Shown here piece by piece: positions 14,334 to 24,314 of a stretch of 64,000 nt of DNA. The stretch's first letter is position 1. Each line of letters begins with the position of its first letter. The notes below the pieces were generated by a model. The model saw only the letters and a program-made list of their open reading frames with translations. It ran no database searches and had not been told where the DNA came from. A program made the position numbers and the translations under genes. Origin of the DNA: Xanthomonas arboricola (lineage in GTDB: Bacteria; Pseudomonadota; Gammaproteobacteria; Xanthomonadales; Xanthomonadaceae); the NCBI RefSeq assembly GCF_002940665.1, contig NZ_MIGY01000001.1, positions 1,364,001 through 1,428,000 on the forward strand. The letters run 5' to 3'.

Positions 14334-17300
14334 TCAGTATTTCTTTTCCAGGTTGATCATCCAGGTCTGGTCGTTGTTGCTGTCGCCATCGGTGATGCCG
14401 CGGTATTCCAGCCGCGTCGACAGGCCCTGCTCGGTCAGCAACGCCGCGCCGATGCCGACCATCAGGCGGTTGCGATCGAACGCGCTCTGGCCTGCGCGGT
14501 AGAACGGCCCGCCGTTCAGATCGGCATAGCTCAGCGTGGCATCGCCGCGGCCCTGGAAGTCGCGCTGATATTCCACGCGCAACTGCGGGGTCAGCCGGCC
14601 CCAGGCCACTTCGCGGCGCCATTCCAGGCGCAGACCCAGGTTCCCGGTGGTGGTGGCCACGTCCATGTCGTCATAGCGCAGCGCGAACGGCGCCACGCCG
14701 TCTTCGACATAGCCATCCAGCGTGGCGCGCGCCACATCCACACGCGCATACGGGGTGATCTGCAGCTCGCCGCGTTGCAGGTCCGCACCGGTGGACAGCG
14801 AGGCGATCCACTGCTTGCCGTCGCGGCTGCCTTCGGCCATCGAGGCGTCGTCGGTGACATAGCGGCGCAGGTCGTAGGACAGCAGCTGGTAGCCGACCAG
14901 GGTGTCGAAGAAGAACGCCTTGCCCGGATGGAAGCTGGCATACAACGCCATGGTGTAGGCGGCGGCCTTGGAGTGGCTGCCGTTCCTGCCCACATCGCTG
15001 TCGTCGCGGCCCCACCCCAGGCCCGCACCGATCGCCAGCGACTGCGCCACCCGGTAATCGGCGCCCACGCTCAGGCCGTCGGTCTGGAAGTCCACCCCGT
15101 TGCTGTTGGACTGCTTGTCCAGGCTGCCCGAGCGGATCGCACCGCCCACCCACAGCCCCAGATCGCCCTGGCCCTGCGCAGCGCTGTTGCCGCTGCTGGC
15201 CACTGCCGGCGCATCGCGGAAGTCGTTGTCGGCCTCCTGCGTGTCCGGGCTGCAGGGCTGCGCACTGATGCCGCGGTCGGCCTGACGGCAATGCGAGGTC
15301 GGCTGGAAGCTCACCGCGTTGCTGAAGGTGCCGCCGCCGCGATGGGTGGCTTCCAGACGGCGCTGGAAGTTGTCGATCTGCGCCCGCGCAAAACGCCGCG
15401 TGGACTCGGACTGCGCATCGATCAGGCCACGCACTTCCGCATCCACGCTGGGGTCGCGACGCGGTGCGATGGTGAACACCACGTTGGCCGGCACCGAGGT
15501 GGCATACGCATTGGACAAGGTGAACTGCACCGTGGCCTGGCCGACAAAGGCCGGGTTGGGCGTAAAGGTCAGGGTGAAGGTGGGTCCGTCGACAACCGCC
15601 GCCGGCGATGGGCCGGACGCACGGGCCGCTGCCGAGGCACCGCCGACACGGGTGATGGTGGCGGTACCGGCCGACGCAGGCAGCACCGCGACCACGGCCG
15701 CCGCCACGAACGGCCCGCCAGTGGCATTGCGGGTCAGGTCGACCTGTTGCGCCTCGCCCGGCACTGCCGCAGCAGCGACCGACACCGCGACCGGCCGCGC
15801 ATTGACCGCAATGGTCAACGTGGCCGCCGCCGAGGTGCCGCCGCTACCGGTGACCGTGTAGCTCACCACATCGGTGCCGACGAAACCGGCGGCCGGCGTG
15901 TAGACCAGCTCCAGCCCGTTGACCACGGCGGTGCCGTTCGTGGGCGCAGCGGCAATGGCGATCGCCGTGATGTTGCCGGTGTCGTTGGCGGTCACCGCCA
16001 CCGTCACCGCAGCATCGCTCATGGTGGCCGCCACATCCGCCACCGCCACCGGCGCCGCATCGTTCACCGTGAAGCTGTAGGCCTGGGTGGCGCTGGCATT
16101 GCCGGCATCGGCCACCGCGATGGTGAAGGCCGAGGTGCCCTGCGTCGTCGGCGTGCCCGACAGCGTGCCGTCGCTGGCCAGCGTCAGGCCGGCCGGCAGC
16201 GTGCCGCTGGCGATGCTGTAGCGATAGGGCGCAATGCCGCCACTGGCCGTGAGCACCTGGTTGTACGCGCTGCCGCGCACCGCCGGTGGCAGGGTCGGTT
16301 GCGCCAGCACCAGCGTCGCCGCTGCAATGGTGACCGCATAGCGCTGGCTGGCCTGGGCGGCGGGGCTGGGCGTGCTGTCGGTCGCGGTCAGGGTGAAGTT
16401 GAACGTGCCGGACAAGGTCGGCGTGCCGCTGAGCCCGCCGGTCGCAGCGTCGAGCACAACGCCATTGGGTAATGCGCCTGCTGTCAGTGCGTAGCTGTAA
16501 GGCGCTGTGCCGCCGGCGGCCGGGGCAATCGTCGCCGCATACGCCTGCCCGGCCGTGCCTGCCGGCAAGGTGCTGGCCGGCAGCACCAGGTTCGGGCCGG
16601 CCACCGTCAGTGCATAGGCCTGCGCAGCGGTGAAGGCGTTCGCGTCGGTCGCGGTCACGGTGACGTTGAAGCTGCCTTCCACCGTGGCGGTGCCCGACAG
16701 CGTGCCGTTGCTGGCCAGCGTGATGCCGGCCGGCAACGTGCCGCTGGCGAGCGTGTAGGTGTACGGGGCGGTGCCGCCGCTGGCGCTCAGCACCTGGCTG
16801 TAGGCCGTGCCACGCGTGGCGGCCGGCAGCGCGGTGGGCGCGATCACGACCACAGGTGCAGCGATGGTCAGCGTGTAGCTGCGGCTGGCCTGCGCCGCCG
16901 GGCTTGGCGTGCTGTCGGACACGGTCAGGGTGAAGTTGAACGTGCCCGCCACGGTCGGCGTGCCGCTGAGGGCGCCGGTCGCCGCATCCACGACCACACC
17001 CGCCGGCAGGACGCCGCCGGTCAATGCGTAGCTGTAGGGCGCAGTGCCGCCGGTGGCCGGCGTGATCGCCGCGGAGTACCCCTGCCCGGCCGTGCCTGCC
17101 GGCAAGGTGCTGGCCGGCAGCGCCAGGTTCGGGCCGGCCACGGTCAGTGCATAGGCCTGATTGCCGGTGAAGCTGCCCGCATCGGTCGCGGTCACGGTGA
17201 AGTTGAAGCTGCCTTCCACCGTGGCGGTGCCCGACAGCGTGCCGTTGCTGGCCAGGGTGATACCGGCCGGCAACGTGCCGCTGGCGAGCGCGTAGGTGTA

Positions 17301-19671
17301 CGGCGCGGTGCCGCCGCTGGCGCTCAGCACCTGGCTGTAGGCCGTGCCGCGCGTGGCGGCCGGCAGCGTGGACGGCGCGACCACGATCGGCGGCGCGGCG
17401 ATGGTCAACGTGTAGCCGCGCGTGGCCTGCGACGGCGTGCCTGTGGTGCTGTCGGTGGCGGTCACGCTGAAGGTGAAGCTGCCCACGCTGCCGGGGGTGC
17501 CGGTCAGGGCGCCGCTGCTGCCGTTGAGCGTGATGCCCGCCGGCAGGGCACCGGCGGTGACGGCGTAGGTGTAAGGCGTAACGCCGCCGGTCGCCGGATT
17601 GAGCGCGCTCGAATAGGCCTGGCCTGCGGTGCCGGCCGGCAGGTTGGTCGCCGGCAAGGTCGTCGTCGCCACGGCCACGGTCAGCGTGTAGGCACGGTTG
17701 CCGCTGGTGGGGCTACCGCCGCTATCGGTGGCGGTCGCGGTGAAATTGAAGCTGCCACTGGCGGTGGGCGTGCCGGACAGCACGCCGGCAGCGCTCAGGG
17801 TCAACCCGGCCGGCAACGCACCGGCGGTGATGGCAAAGGTGTACGGCGCGGTGCCGCCGCTGGCGCTCAGGGTCTGGCTGTAGGCGCTGCCCGCGGTCGC
17901 CGCCGGCAGCGATGCCGGCCCAACCGTCACCACCACGTCGTCGTTGACGATGGTGCCGGTGCCGGTGGCGCGCGCGATGCTCGCGTTGCTGGCGCCGGAC
18001 AGGCCGACGCTGAAGGTCTCGTTGGATTCGACCGCAGTGTCGCCATTGACGGTGATCGCCACGCCCTGCGCGGTGACGCCCGGCGCGAAGGTCAGCGTAC
18101 CGGAGCGGGCGACGTAGTCGCTGCCGGCGGTGGCGGTGCCATCGGCGGTGGCGTAATTGACCGACACGGTCTGGCCGCTGGCCATACTCAGGCTCACCGT
18201 GAAGGTGGCCGTGGTGGTGCCGCTGTTGCCTTCGTTGACGCTGACGTCGTCGATCGACAGTGCAGGCAGCGCATCGTCGTTGACGATCGTGCCCTGGCCC
18301 TGGCTGTCGCCCACGCTCGCCCCGGTGACGTTGCTGACGTTGACGAAGAAGGTCTCGTCGGGCTCGCTGAGCGTGTCGCCGTTGATCAGTACGGTGAAGG
18401 TGGCGCTGCTGCTGCCGGCGGGGATGGTCTGCCCGGTCAGGCTGGAGGCAACGTAGTCCACACCGGCGGTGGCGGTGCCATCGGCGGTGGCGATATCGAA
18501 GCTGACGCCGCCGGTGGCGGCCGGCTGGTTGAGTGAGACGGTGAAGGTGGCATTGGTGGTGCCGGCATTGCCCTCGTTCACCGAGACGTCGTTGATCGAC
18601 AGCGTCGGCTGGTCGTCGTTGAGGATGGTGCCGGTGGCGCTGTTGGGCGAACCCACGTTGTAGCCGGTGCCGCTCGCAAGGGTCAGCACCACGGTCTCGT
18701 CCGGTTCGATGGTGGCATCGGCGGTGGGATTGATGGTGATGGTGCCGCTGGTCTGGCCGGCGGCGATCACCAGCGGCGAACTCACAGCCGCGTAATCAGT
18801 GCCCGAGGTCGCCGTGCCGCCAACGCTGAAGACAACCGACACCGCGCTCGACGCGGCCTGGTCGAGCGTGACGGTGTAGATCAGATTGGCCGCACCGTCC
18901 TCGGCCACGCTGGACGGAGACACGGCGATCGATGCGGTCGGAAAGTCGTCATTGACGATGGTGGCGGTGGCGCTGGACGGACTGCCGATGCCATAGCCGC
19001 TGCCGCTGGCCACGCTGATCACGACCGTCTCGTCGGCCTCTACAGTGGTGTCGGCGACCGGGGTGACGGCAAAGCTGGCCGAGGTGGCGTTGGCGGGTAC
19101 CACGATGCTGGTCGGCGCGCCCGTGTAGTCGGTGCCGCTGGTGGCCGTGCCGCTGCTGCTGAGGTTGACCGTGGTGGCCGAGCTGCTGGTCTGGCTCAGG
19201 GTCACCGTGTAGGTAAATGACGCGCCGCTGTCTTCGTTGCGGCTGGAAGGACTCACCGCGATGCTGGCCGACAGCGCCGGGGTAATGGTGATGTTGACGG
19301 TGATGGTGTCGCCGTCTTCGTCTGCCAGCGGAAAGGAGTCGCTGGTGGCCGAATCGCCATTGTGCGTATTAGGTGACGGTCTGCGTGCCTGACCCGCTCT
19401 GCGAACTGATCACGATCGTGCCGTGCGCCGGTTGTACGCCGTCCCAGCCGATGCCGAAATTGTTCGGGCCGTCGCAGTTGGTCACGTCGATGACCACAGA
19501 GCCGCCCTGAACCACGGTCGCATTCAACGTCGGGCAATACGGCGACGTCGCTGCCATGGCCCAGGCCGGTAACAGCATTGCCACCGCGAGCACCACCAAC
19601 GTGATGGCAAGACGGATCAGGCCACCGGTGGCGTCCGTTACAGAATTCCGCTGCTTGATCACAATCCGCAC
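14334..19671 (-). pseudogene. Giant Calx-beta/Ig-like autotransporter, split by a one-base frameshift
   Basis: The locus encodes about 1770 residues in two frames. The 5' part (19671-19369) gives a signal peptide (LVVLAVAMLLPAWAMA) and SGSGTQTVT, then stops. The remainder (open from about 19370 to 14334) continues the same protein: four Calx-beta repeats (TATSGTDY..., EPDETVVL...NDD), seven putative-Ig repeats (LPAATRGTAYSQVLSASGG type), one cadherin-like repeat, a linker (RRFARAQIDNFQRRLE), and a C-terminal type V autotransporter beta-barrel ending in WMINLEKKY with the terminal aromatic. Without the signal peptide the long fragment could not be exported, so the gene is inactive unless the extra base is an assembly error or is bypassed. 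The intact product would be a surface adhesin. It is divergent from the tail-collar genes. Confidence 0.85.
19369..19370 (-). other. Frameshift site in the autotransporter gene
   Basis: On the minus strand the sequence reads ACC TAA TAC GCA; deleting one A gives ACC TAT ACG CAC AAT GGC (TYTHNG), which joins GTQTV smoothly to DSATSDSF...DEDGDTITVNITITP. One extra base (a T in the plus-strand TT at 19369-19370) therefore explains the break. Confidence 0.85.
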
Positions 19672-19914
19672 CCCTGGAGAGCGCCCCCCGGCGCCGGCAC
19701 GATCCTCGTGCCTGAAGGCAATGCCGCCCTAGAGGGTCTCCCCTTCGGCATTGCGAGCGTATTTGAACAGGAACTGACTGCAGAATAAAGAACGAAAAAT
19801 TAATACTTCATTCCAGTTCTGAATGATCGAGGCTTGCCGAATCCGGGCCCGACGAGTATCTGTACGGCAGCCCCGACGCGCGGTCGGTGTTGCACTCACG
19901 GGAAGGAAATCCGC

Positions 19915-20460
19915 ATGAGCGAGTTTTTTGTCGGCCAGATCATGATGACCGGTTTCGTTTTCGCTCCAAAGTATTTCGCGCAGTGCAACGGCCAGCTACT
20001 GCCGGTCAACCAGAACCAGGCGCTCTTCAGCCTGCTTGGCACCCGCTTCGGTGGCAATGGCAGCACCAACTTCGCGTTGCCGGACATGCGCGGGCGTACC
20101 CCGATCGGATTCGCGCCGTCGGCCGACCCGAATTGGCAACCCGCGCCCCCGGCGCTGGGCCAGAGCGGCGGCGCCGAGAATGTCTCACTGCTGCCCAGCA
20201 ATCTGCCAACACACAACCACCTGCTGGAATCCACAGCCACCGCGGGCAACAACCGCAATCCCGCCGGCCGCAGCTTTGCAAACAACGCAAGCGTCACCGG
20301 CCCTGCCACGGCGCTGTATGCGGCGCCGGGTGCGTTGGTGGCAATGAACCAGGCGACGGTAGGCAATGCGGGCGGCAGCCAGCCGCATCCGAACCTGCAG
20401 CCATACACCACGCTCAATTTCTGCATTGCGCTGTCCGGCATCTTTCCCTCGCGTAGCTAG
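19915..20460 (+). CDS. Tail-collar (microcystin-dependent MdpB-like) protein 1
   Basis: A 181-residue protein starting MSEFFVGQIMMTGFVFAPKYFAQCNGQLLP. The N-terminal phage tail-collar domain is clear (ALFSLLGTRFGGNGSTNFALPDMRGRTPIG), followed by SLLPSNLPTHNH and a C-terminal NFCIALSGIFPS. Proteins of this type are annotated as microcystin-dependent protein or tail fibre protein. In phages the domain lies at the tail or fibre tip, but no other virion genes occur here. GGAAGGAA lies before the ATG. It is the first of three paralogues in a row, with a GNAT gene behind. No signal peptide is visible, so localisation is unknown. Confidence 0.88.
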   Translation: MSEFFVGQIMMTGFVFAPKYFAQCNGQLLPVNQNQALFSLLGTRFGGNGSTNFALPDMRGRTPIGFAPSADPNWQPAPPALGQSGGAENVSLLPSNLPTHNHLLESTATAGNNRNPAGRSFANNASVTGPATALYAAPGALVAMNQATVGNAGGSQPHPNLQPYTTLNFCIALSGIFPSRS

Positions 20461-20525
20461 TTCGCCGGCACTTCTACACGCTGCCTGCCGATGACGGCGC
20501 GGCATCACAGACCAGGAAGGACACC

Positions 20526-21053
20526 ATGGCCACTCCATTCATCGGCGAGATCCGCATGTTCGGCTTCGGCCGCACCCCGCAGGGCTGGCAGGCCTGCGAT
20601 GGCAGCCTGCTATCGATCTCCGAGTACGAGACCCTGTACGTACTGATCGGCACGCTCTATGGCGGCGACGGGCAGAACACATTCGCAGTGCCCGACCTGC
20701 GCGGCCGCGTGCCGCTCCACCAAGGCCAGGGACCGGGGCTGAGCAACTACGTCATCGCCCAGCGCGCAGGCACCGAAGCGGTGACTTTGAGCGAAATGCA
20801 GATGCCGGCGCACACGCACACGCTGGTCGCCACCACGGCCGCTGCGACGGCGACCGCGCCGTCCGGACTATTGCCCGCCGCGGTCAGTGGCGACGTGTTC
20901 TATGTGACCGACACCACTGGCGCCACTGCGGTGCCGATGGCCACGCAATCGACCACGTTTAGCGGCGGCGGCCAGGCGCACGACAACACCATGCCCACGT
21001 TGACGGTGCAGTACTGCATCGCCACCACCGGCATCTTCCCGCAACAGGCCTGA
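20526..21053 (+). CDS. Tail-collar (MdpB-like) protein 2
   Basis: A 175-residue paralogue beginning MATPFIGEIRMFGFGRTPQGWQACDG, with the collar core YVLIGTLYGGDGQNTFAVPDLRGRVPLHQGQGPG and the conserved EMQMPAHTHTL. The C-terminus QYCIATTGIFPQQ matches the other two copies. AGGAAGGACACC precedes the ATG. It lies 65 bp after copy 1 and 60 bp before copy 3, as an apparent operon. Sequence identity among the three is limited to the collar core and C-terminal strand, so they may form a hetero-oligomer rather than a recent triplication. Confidence 0.88.
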   Translation: MATPFIGEIRMFGFGRTPQGWQACDGSLLSISEYETLYVLIGTLYGGDGQNTFAVPDLRGRVPLHQGQGPGLSNYVIAQRAGTEAVTLSEMQMPAHTHTLVATTAAATATAPSGLLPAAVSGDVFYVTDTTGATAVPMATQSTTFSGGGQAHDNTMPTLTVQYCIATTGIFPQQA

Positions 21054-21113
21054 TCCCATGCGCCGCGACGGAATCGCTGCGGCACGCATTCGCCCCATCG
21101 AAGGAATCCGCTC

Positions 21114-21653
21114 ATGACCGAACCCTACATCGGCGAAATCCAGCTGTTCGGCTTCGATTTCAATCCCGTCGGCTGGGCGCTGTGCAACGGCGCAACATTG
21201 CCGATTACGCAGAACACCGTGCTGTACTCGCTGCTGGGTGTTGCCTATGGCGGCAACGGCTCCAGTACGTTCCAGTTGCCCAACTTCTGCGCGCGCGCCG
21301 GCTGCGAGCAAGGCCTGGGTGGCGGATTGAGCAACCGGCAGCGTGGCAACACGTTCGGCACTGCCGGGGTGAGCCTGCTGAGCTCGCAGATCCCATCGCA
21401 CCAGCACAGCATCAGCGCGTTCTCGCAATCGGATCAGACCAAGAAGAGCGGCACGCCCGCCAATGGTGCAGCGCTGTCGTCGCTGGGCAGCACCACCGCA
21501 CGTCCATTTGCCACCGTGCAGCAGCCCGAGACGCAATTCTCGCCGACGGCATTGCTGCCGACCGGCAATGGGCTGGCGCATGAAAACCAGCAGCCCTATC
21601 TTGCGGTGAACTTCTGCATCGCCCTGTCCGGAGATTACCCGGCATTCGGCTGA
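21114..21653 (+). CDS. Tail-collar (MdpB-like) protein 3
   Basis: A 179-residue paralogue beginning MTEPYIGEIQLFGFDFNPVGWALCNGATLP, with YSLLGVAYGGNGSSTFQLPNF. Then CARAGCEQGLGGGL occurs where the others have DLRGRVPLHQGQG, so the loop has gained two cysteines. It keeps SSQIPSHQHSI and the C-terminal NFCIALSGDYP. The GNAT gene starts 12 bp after its stop, implying co-transcription. Confidence 0.87.
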   Translation: MTEPYIGEIQLFGFDFNPVGWALCNGATLPITQNTVLYSLLGVAYGGNGSSTFQLPNFCARAGCEQGLGGGLSNRQRGNTFGTAGVSLLSSQIPSHQHSISAFSQSDQTKKSGTPANGAALSSLGSTTARPFATVQQPETQFSPTALLPTGNGLAHENQQPYLAVNFCIALSGDYPAFG

Positions 21654-21665
21654 GGCGAGAAGGGC

Positions 21666-22244
21666 ATGTCCGCCGCCGTCGGCTTTCCCGCGCTGCCCTT
21701 TCCGCAACGGCATGCGCCCATCGCACAACCGCCGGTCCTGCACGCGCGCGGCGTCCGGCTACGCGCAGCGAACGCTGCCGACCTGCCATGGCTGCGCGAT
21801 CTGTATGCGTGCACCCGCAGCGCTGAACTGGCGGCAGCGCCATGGCCGGACGCGACCAAACGCACATTTGTCGACCAACAGTTTGCGCTGCAGCACGCGC
21901 ACTACCTGACCCACTTTGCCGATGCAGACTTCCTGGTCGTGGAAACCGCGCAGGCGCCGCTGGGCAGGTTCTACCTACAGCGCGCCACGCCGCAGCACGT
22001 GCTGGTCGATATCAGCCTGCTGCCGGCCTGGCGCGGCCAGGGCATCGGCACTGCGTTGGTGGCGCATGCGCAGACGTTGGCGCGTGCAGCCGGGTGTCCA
22101 TTATCGCTGCATGTGCTGCATACCAATCTTGCGGCGCGGCGCCTGTATCAGCGTCTGGGATTTATTGCCGGCGAGTCCAGCGACATGCATCTTGCGATGC
22201 AGTGGCGTTGTGCCGAATCCGCAGCTGCGGATGAGTTCAGTTGA
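21666..22244 (+). CDS. GNAT-family N-acetyltransferase
   Basis: A 192-residue GNAT protein. After a short N-terminal extension comes VRLRAANAADLPWLRDLYACTR, then FLVVETAQAPLGRFYLQ, and the acetyl-CoA motif A VLVDISLLPAWRGQGIGTALVAHAQ, with LHVLHTNLAARRLYQRLGF at the end. The substrate is unknown. Its place as the fourth gene of the tail-collar operon suggests it modifies those proteins or their ligand. The 3' end overlaps the convergent DUF6916 gene by 8 bp. Confidence 0.88.
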   Translation: MSAAVGFPALPFPQRHAPIAQPPVLHARGVRLRAANAADLPWLRDLYACTRSAELAAAPWPDATKRTFVDQQFALQHAHYLTHFADADFLVVETAQAPLGRFYLQRATPQHVLVDISLLPAWRGQGIGTALVAHAQTLARAAGCPLSLHVLHTNLAARRLYQRLGFIAGESSDMHLAMQWRCAESAAADEFS

Positions 22245-22524
22245 AAACCGCCTGATACAGAAAACCATCGCGCTCACGCGCCACTGGCACCAGAAACACT
22301 CCAACTTCGCCCAGCCGCGTGTGCCGCAGCTGATAGATCTGTTGCGGAAACAGAAATGCCGAGCTGTTGCGGAACAACAGCGAAAACGGCGCGCGATGTA
22401 CCGCGTGCGTGGTGGGCAGCGCGCGCGCCTCGACCAGCACGAATGGAACCTCGCCTTCGTTCAATGCGGCCGAGAACGTGTCGTTGACGCTGCCTGCAAA
22501 GTGCTCCAGGGTCAGTAAGTCCAT
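22237..22524 (-). CDS. DUF6916-like protein
   Basis: A 95-residue protein from the ATG at 22524, beginning MDLLTLEHFAGSVNDTFSAAL, with FVLVEARALP, APFSLLFRNSS and PQQIYQLRHTRLGEVGVFLVPV. This pattern resembles the small DUF6916 family, which I know from neighbourhoods of tail-collar genes; the family call is from memory of motifs. No signal peptide or membrane segment. It is convergent with and slightly overlaps the GNAT gene. Longer upstream frame rejected because the family start is MDLL. Confidence 0.72.
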   Translation of the reverse strand: MDLLTLEHFAGSVNDTFSAALNEGEVPFVLVEARALPTTHAVHRAPFSLLFRNSSAFLFPQQIYQLRHTRLGEVGVFLVPVARERDGFLYQAVFN

Positions 22525-22759
22525 TTTGTGCTCATGGTCGGCAGGGAATCCGATCATCCACATAGGGCATACCTGCCACAACACCCATGCGTTCGAAGAT
22601 TGCGTTGCGTCATGCATGAGACGGCTTGTTGCACACGTATCAGCCGTACTGCGTCTGCTGCAGTACAGGCGTCATGCGACAATACTGCACGCGCCGGTTC
22701 GGTTATGTTCAGCCGTGTGACGGTTACTCTATCGCGTTGGAATTCTGTTAAAGGCTTCG

Positions 22760-23554
22760 ATGACGGCGTCCGCATCCCCTGTCGTGCAGTTGTCCGGTGT
22801 CCGCATCGATCGCGGCGGTCGCACGATCCTGCGCGACGTCTCGCTTGAGGTGCCACGCGGCAGCATCACGGCCGTGCTCGGTCCTTCCGGTAGCGGCAAG
22901 TCCACCTTGCTGGCCGCGCTGACCGGCGAGCTGCGTCCGGTCGCCGGCACGGTCACCCTGTTCGGCGAGGAAATTCCGCATGGCAACCGTGCATTGCTGG
23001 AGATGCGTCGCAATGTCGGCGTACTGCTGCAGGGCAATGGCCTGCTGACCGACCTGAGCGTGGCCGACAATGTCGCGCTGCCGCTACGTACGCATACGCG
23101 CCTGCCGGCGCCGGTGCTGCAGCGCCTGGTACAGATGAAGCTGCATGCGGTGGGCCTGCTCGCTGCCGCCGATGCTTGGCCGCGCGAGTTGTCCGGCGGC
23201 ATGGCGCGGCGTGTGGCGTTGGCGCGTGCGCTGGCACTGGACCCGCCGCTGATGATCTACGACGAACCGTTGACCGGGCTGGACCCGATCGCTTCGGGCG
23301 TGATCATGAGCCTGATCCAGCGCCTCAACGACAGCCTTGGTCTGACCAGCATCATCGTCAGTCACCATGTGCACGAAACCCTGCCGATCAGCGACCAGGC
23401 GGTGGTGATCGCCAATGGCGGCATCGTGTTCGCCGGCACGCCCGAGCAATTGCAGGACAGCACCGATCCGCTGGTGCAGCAGTTCCTGCATGGCCAGCCG
23501 GATGGCCCGATCGCCTTCGATGCGGCGCCGCGGCGCGACCGGAGTGCTGCCTGA
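22760..23554 (+). CDS. mlaF: Phospholipid ABC transporter ATP-binding protein MlaF
   Basis: A 264-residue ABC ATPase: Walker A GPSGSGKST, Q-loop LLQGNGLL, signature LSGGMARR, Walker B LMIYDEPLTGLDP, switch IVSHH. It powers the Mla system, which moves glycerophospholipids between the periplasmic carrier MlaC and the inner membrane to maintain outer-membrane asymmetry. First gene of mlaFEDCB-mlaA; its TGA overlaps the mlaE ATG by one base (TGATG). Confidence 0.95.
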   Translation: MTASASPVVQLSGVRIDRGGRTILRDVSLEVPRGSITAVLGPSGSGKSTLLAALTGELRPVAGTVTLFGEEIPHGNRALLEMRRNVGVLLQGNGLLTDLSVADNVALPLRTHTRLPAPVLQRLVQMKLHAVGLLAAADAWPRELSGGMARRVALARALALDPPLMIYDEPLTGLDPIASGVIMSLIQRLNDSLGLTSIIVSHHVHETLPISDQAVVIANGGIVFAGTPEQLQDSTDPLVQQFLHGQPDGPIAFDAAPRRDRSAA

Positions 23555-24303
23555 TGGGCATGGTCGAGTCGATCCGCGCCTTCGGCCGCGCCGGGCTGTT
23601 CTCGCTGACCGTGCTGCGCGGCTCGGTGCCCACGCGCGACTTCATCGCCGAGCTGGTGCGCGAGATCTACAAGGTCGGCGCGCGCTCACTGCCGATCATC
23701 GCCGTTGGCGGTGCCTTCGTCGGCCTGGTGCTGACCCTGCAGGGCTACCGCACGCTGACCACCTACGGTGCGTCGGATGCGCTGTCCACCTTGCTGGGAC
23801 TGTCGCTGTACCGCGAGCTGGCACCGGTGCTGACCGCGCTGTTGTTCATTGGCCGCGCCGGCAGTTCGATCGCGGCCGAGCTTGGCTTGATGCGCGCCAC
23901 CGACCAGATCAAGGCGCTGGAGCTGATGGCCATCGACCCGGTCGCCAAGGCGGTGGCACCGCGCTTCTGGGCGGCGGTGCTGACGGTGCCGTTGCTGACC
24001 GGCGTGTTCTGCTCGCTGGCCATCACCGGCGGCTACTTCGAGGCCGTACACGTGTTGGGCATCGACAACGGCACATTCTGGTCGGGGTTGAGCAACAGCG
24101 TGGACTTCTGGGACGACTTCGGTGTGGCGATGCTCAAGTCGGCGATCTTCGGCGGCACGGCCGCATTGGTCGCCGCCTACGTGGGCTTCCACGCCGAGCC
24201 GACCATCGAGGGCACCTCGATCGCCACTACCCGTGCGGTGGTGAACGCCTCGCTGCTGGTGCTGATGTTCAACTTCGTCCTTTCTGCAATGTTGTTTAGG
24301 TGA
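23554..24303 (+). CDS. mlaE: Phospholipid ABC transporter permease MlaE
   Basis: A 249-residue inner-membrane permease with several hydrophobic segments. Family hallmarks are IIAVGGAFVGLVLTLQGY, LYRELAPVLTALLFIGRAGSSIAAELG and the ALELMAIDPV coupling region. The start is the ATG overlapping the mlaF stop. It forms the MlaFEDB complex in the inner membrane. Confidence 0.95.
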   Translation: MGMVESIRAFGRAGLFSLTVLRGSVPTRDFIAELVREIYKVGARSLPIIAVGGAFVGLVLTLQGYRTLTTYGASDALSTLLGLSLYRELAPVLTALLFIGRAGSSIAAELGLMRATDQIKALELMAIDPVAKAVAPRFWAAVLTVPLLTGVFCSLAITGGYFEAVHVLGIDNGTFWSGLSNSVDFWDDFGVAMLKSAIFGGTAALVAAYVGFHAEPTIEGTSIATTRAVVNASLLVLMFNFVLSAMLFR

Positions 24304-24314
24304 GTGGAATAACT

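Noticed and set aside
13878-16472. Plus-strand frame of about 864 codons opposite recC and the autotransporter
   Set aside because: Composition is Arg/Gly/His repeats mirroring the coding strand; spans the recC start, the terminator and the autotransporter, which a real gene would not.
19915-21653. Prophage remnant explanation for the tail-collar genes
   Set aside because: No capsid, terminase, tape measure, integrase, attachment site or lysis gene nearby; the genes are intact and regularly spaced.
24300-24314. GTG start for mlaD
   Set aside because: It overlaps the mlaE stop and adds five residues without family support; ATG 24315 gives the usual MlaD N-terminus, though the GTG cannot be excluded.
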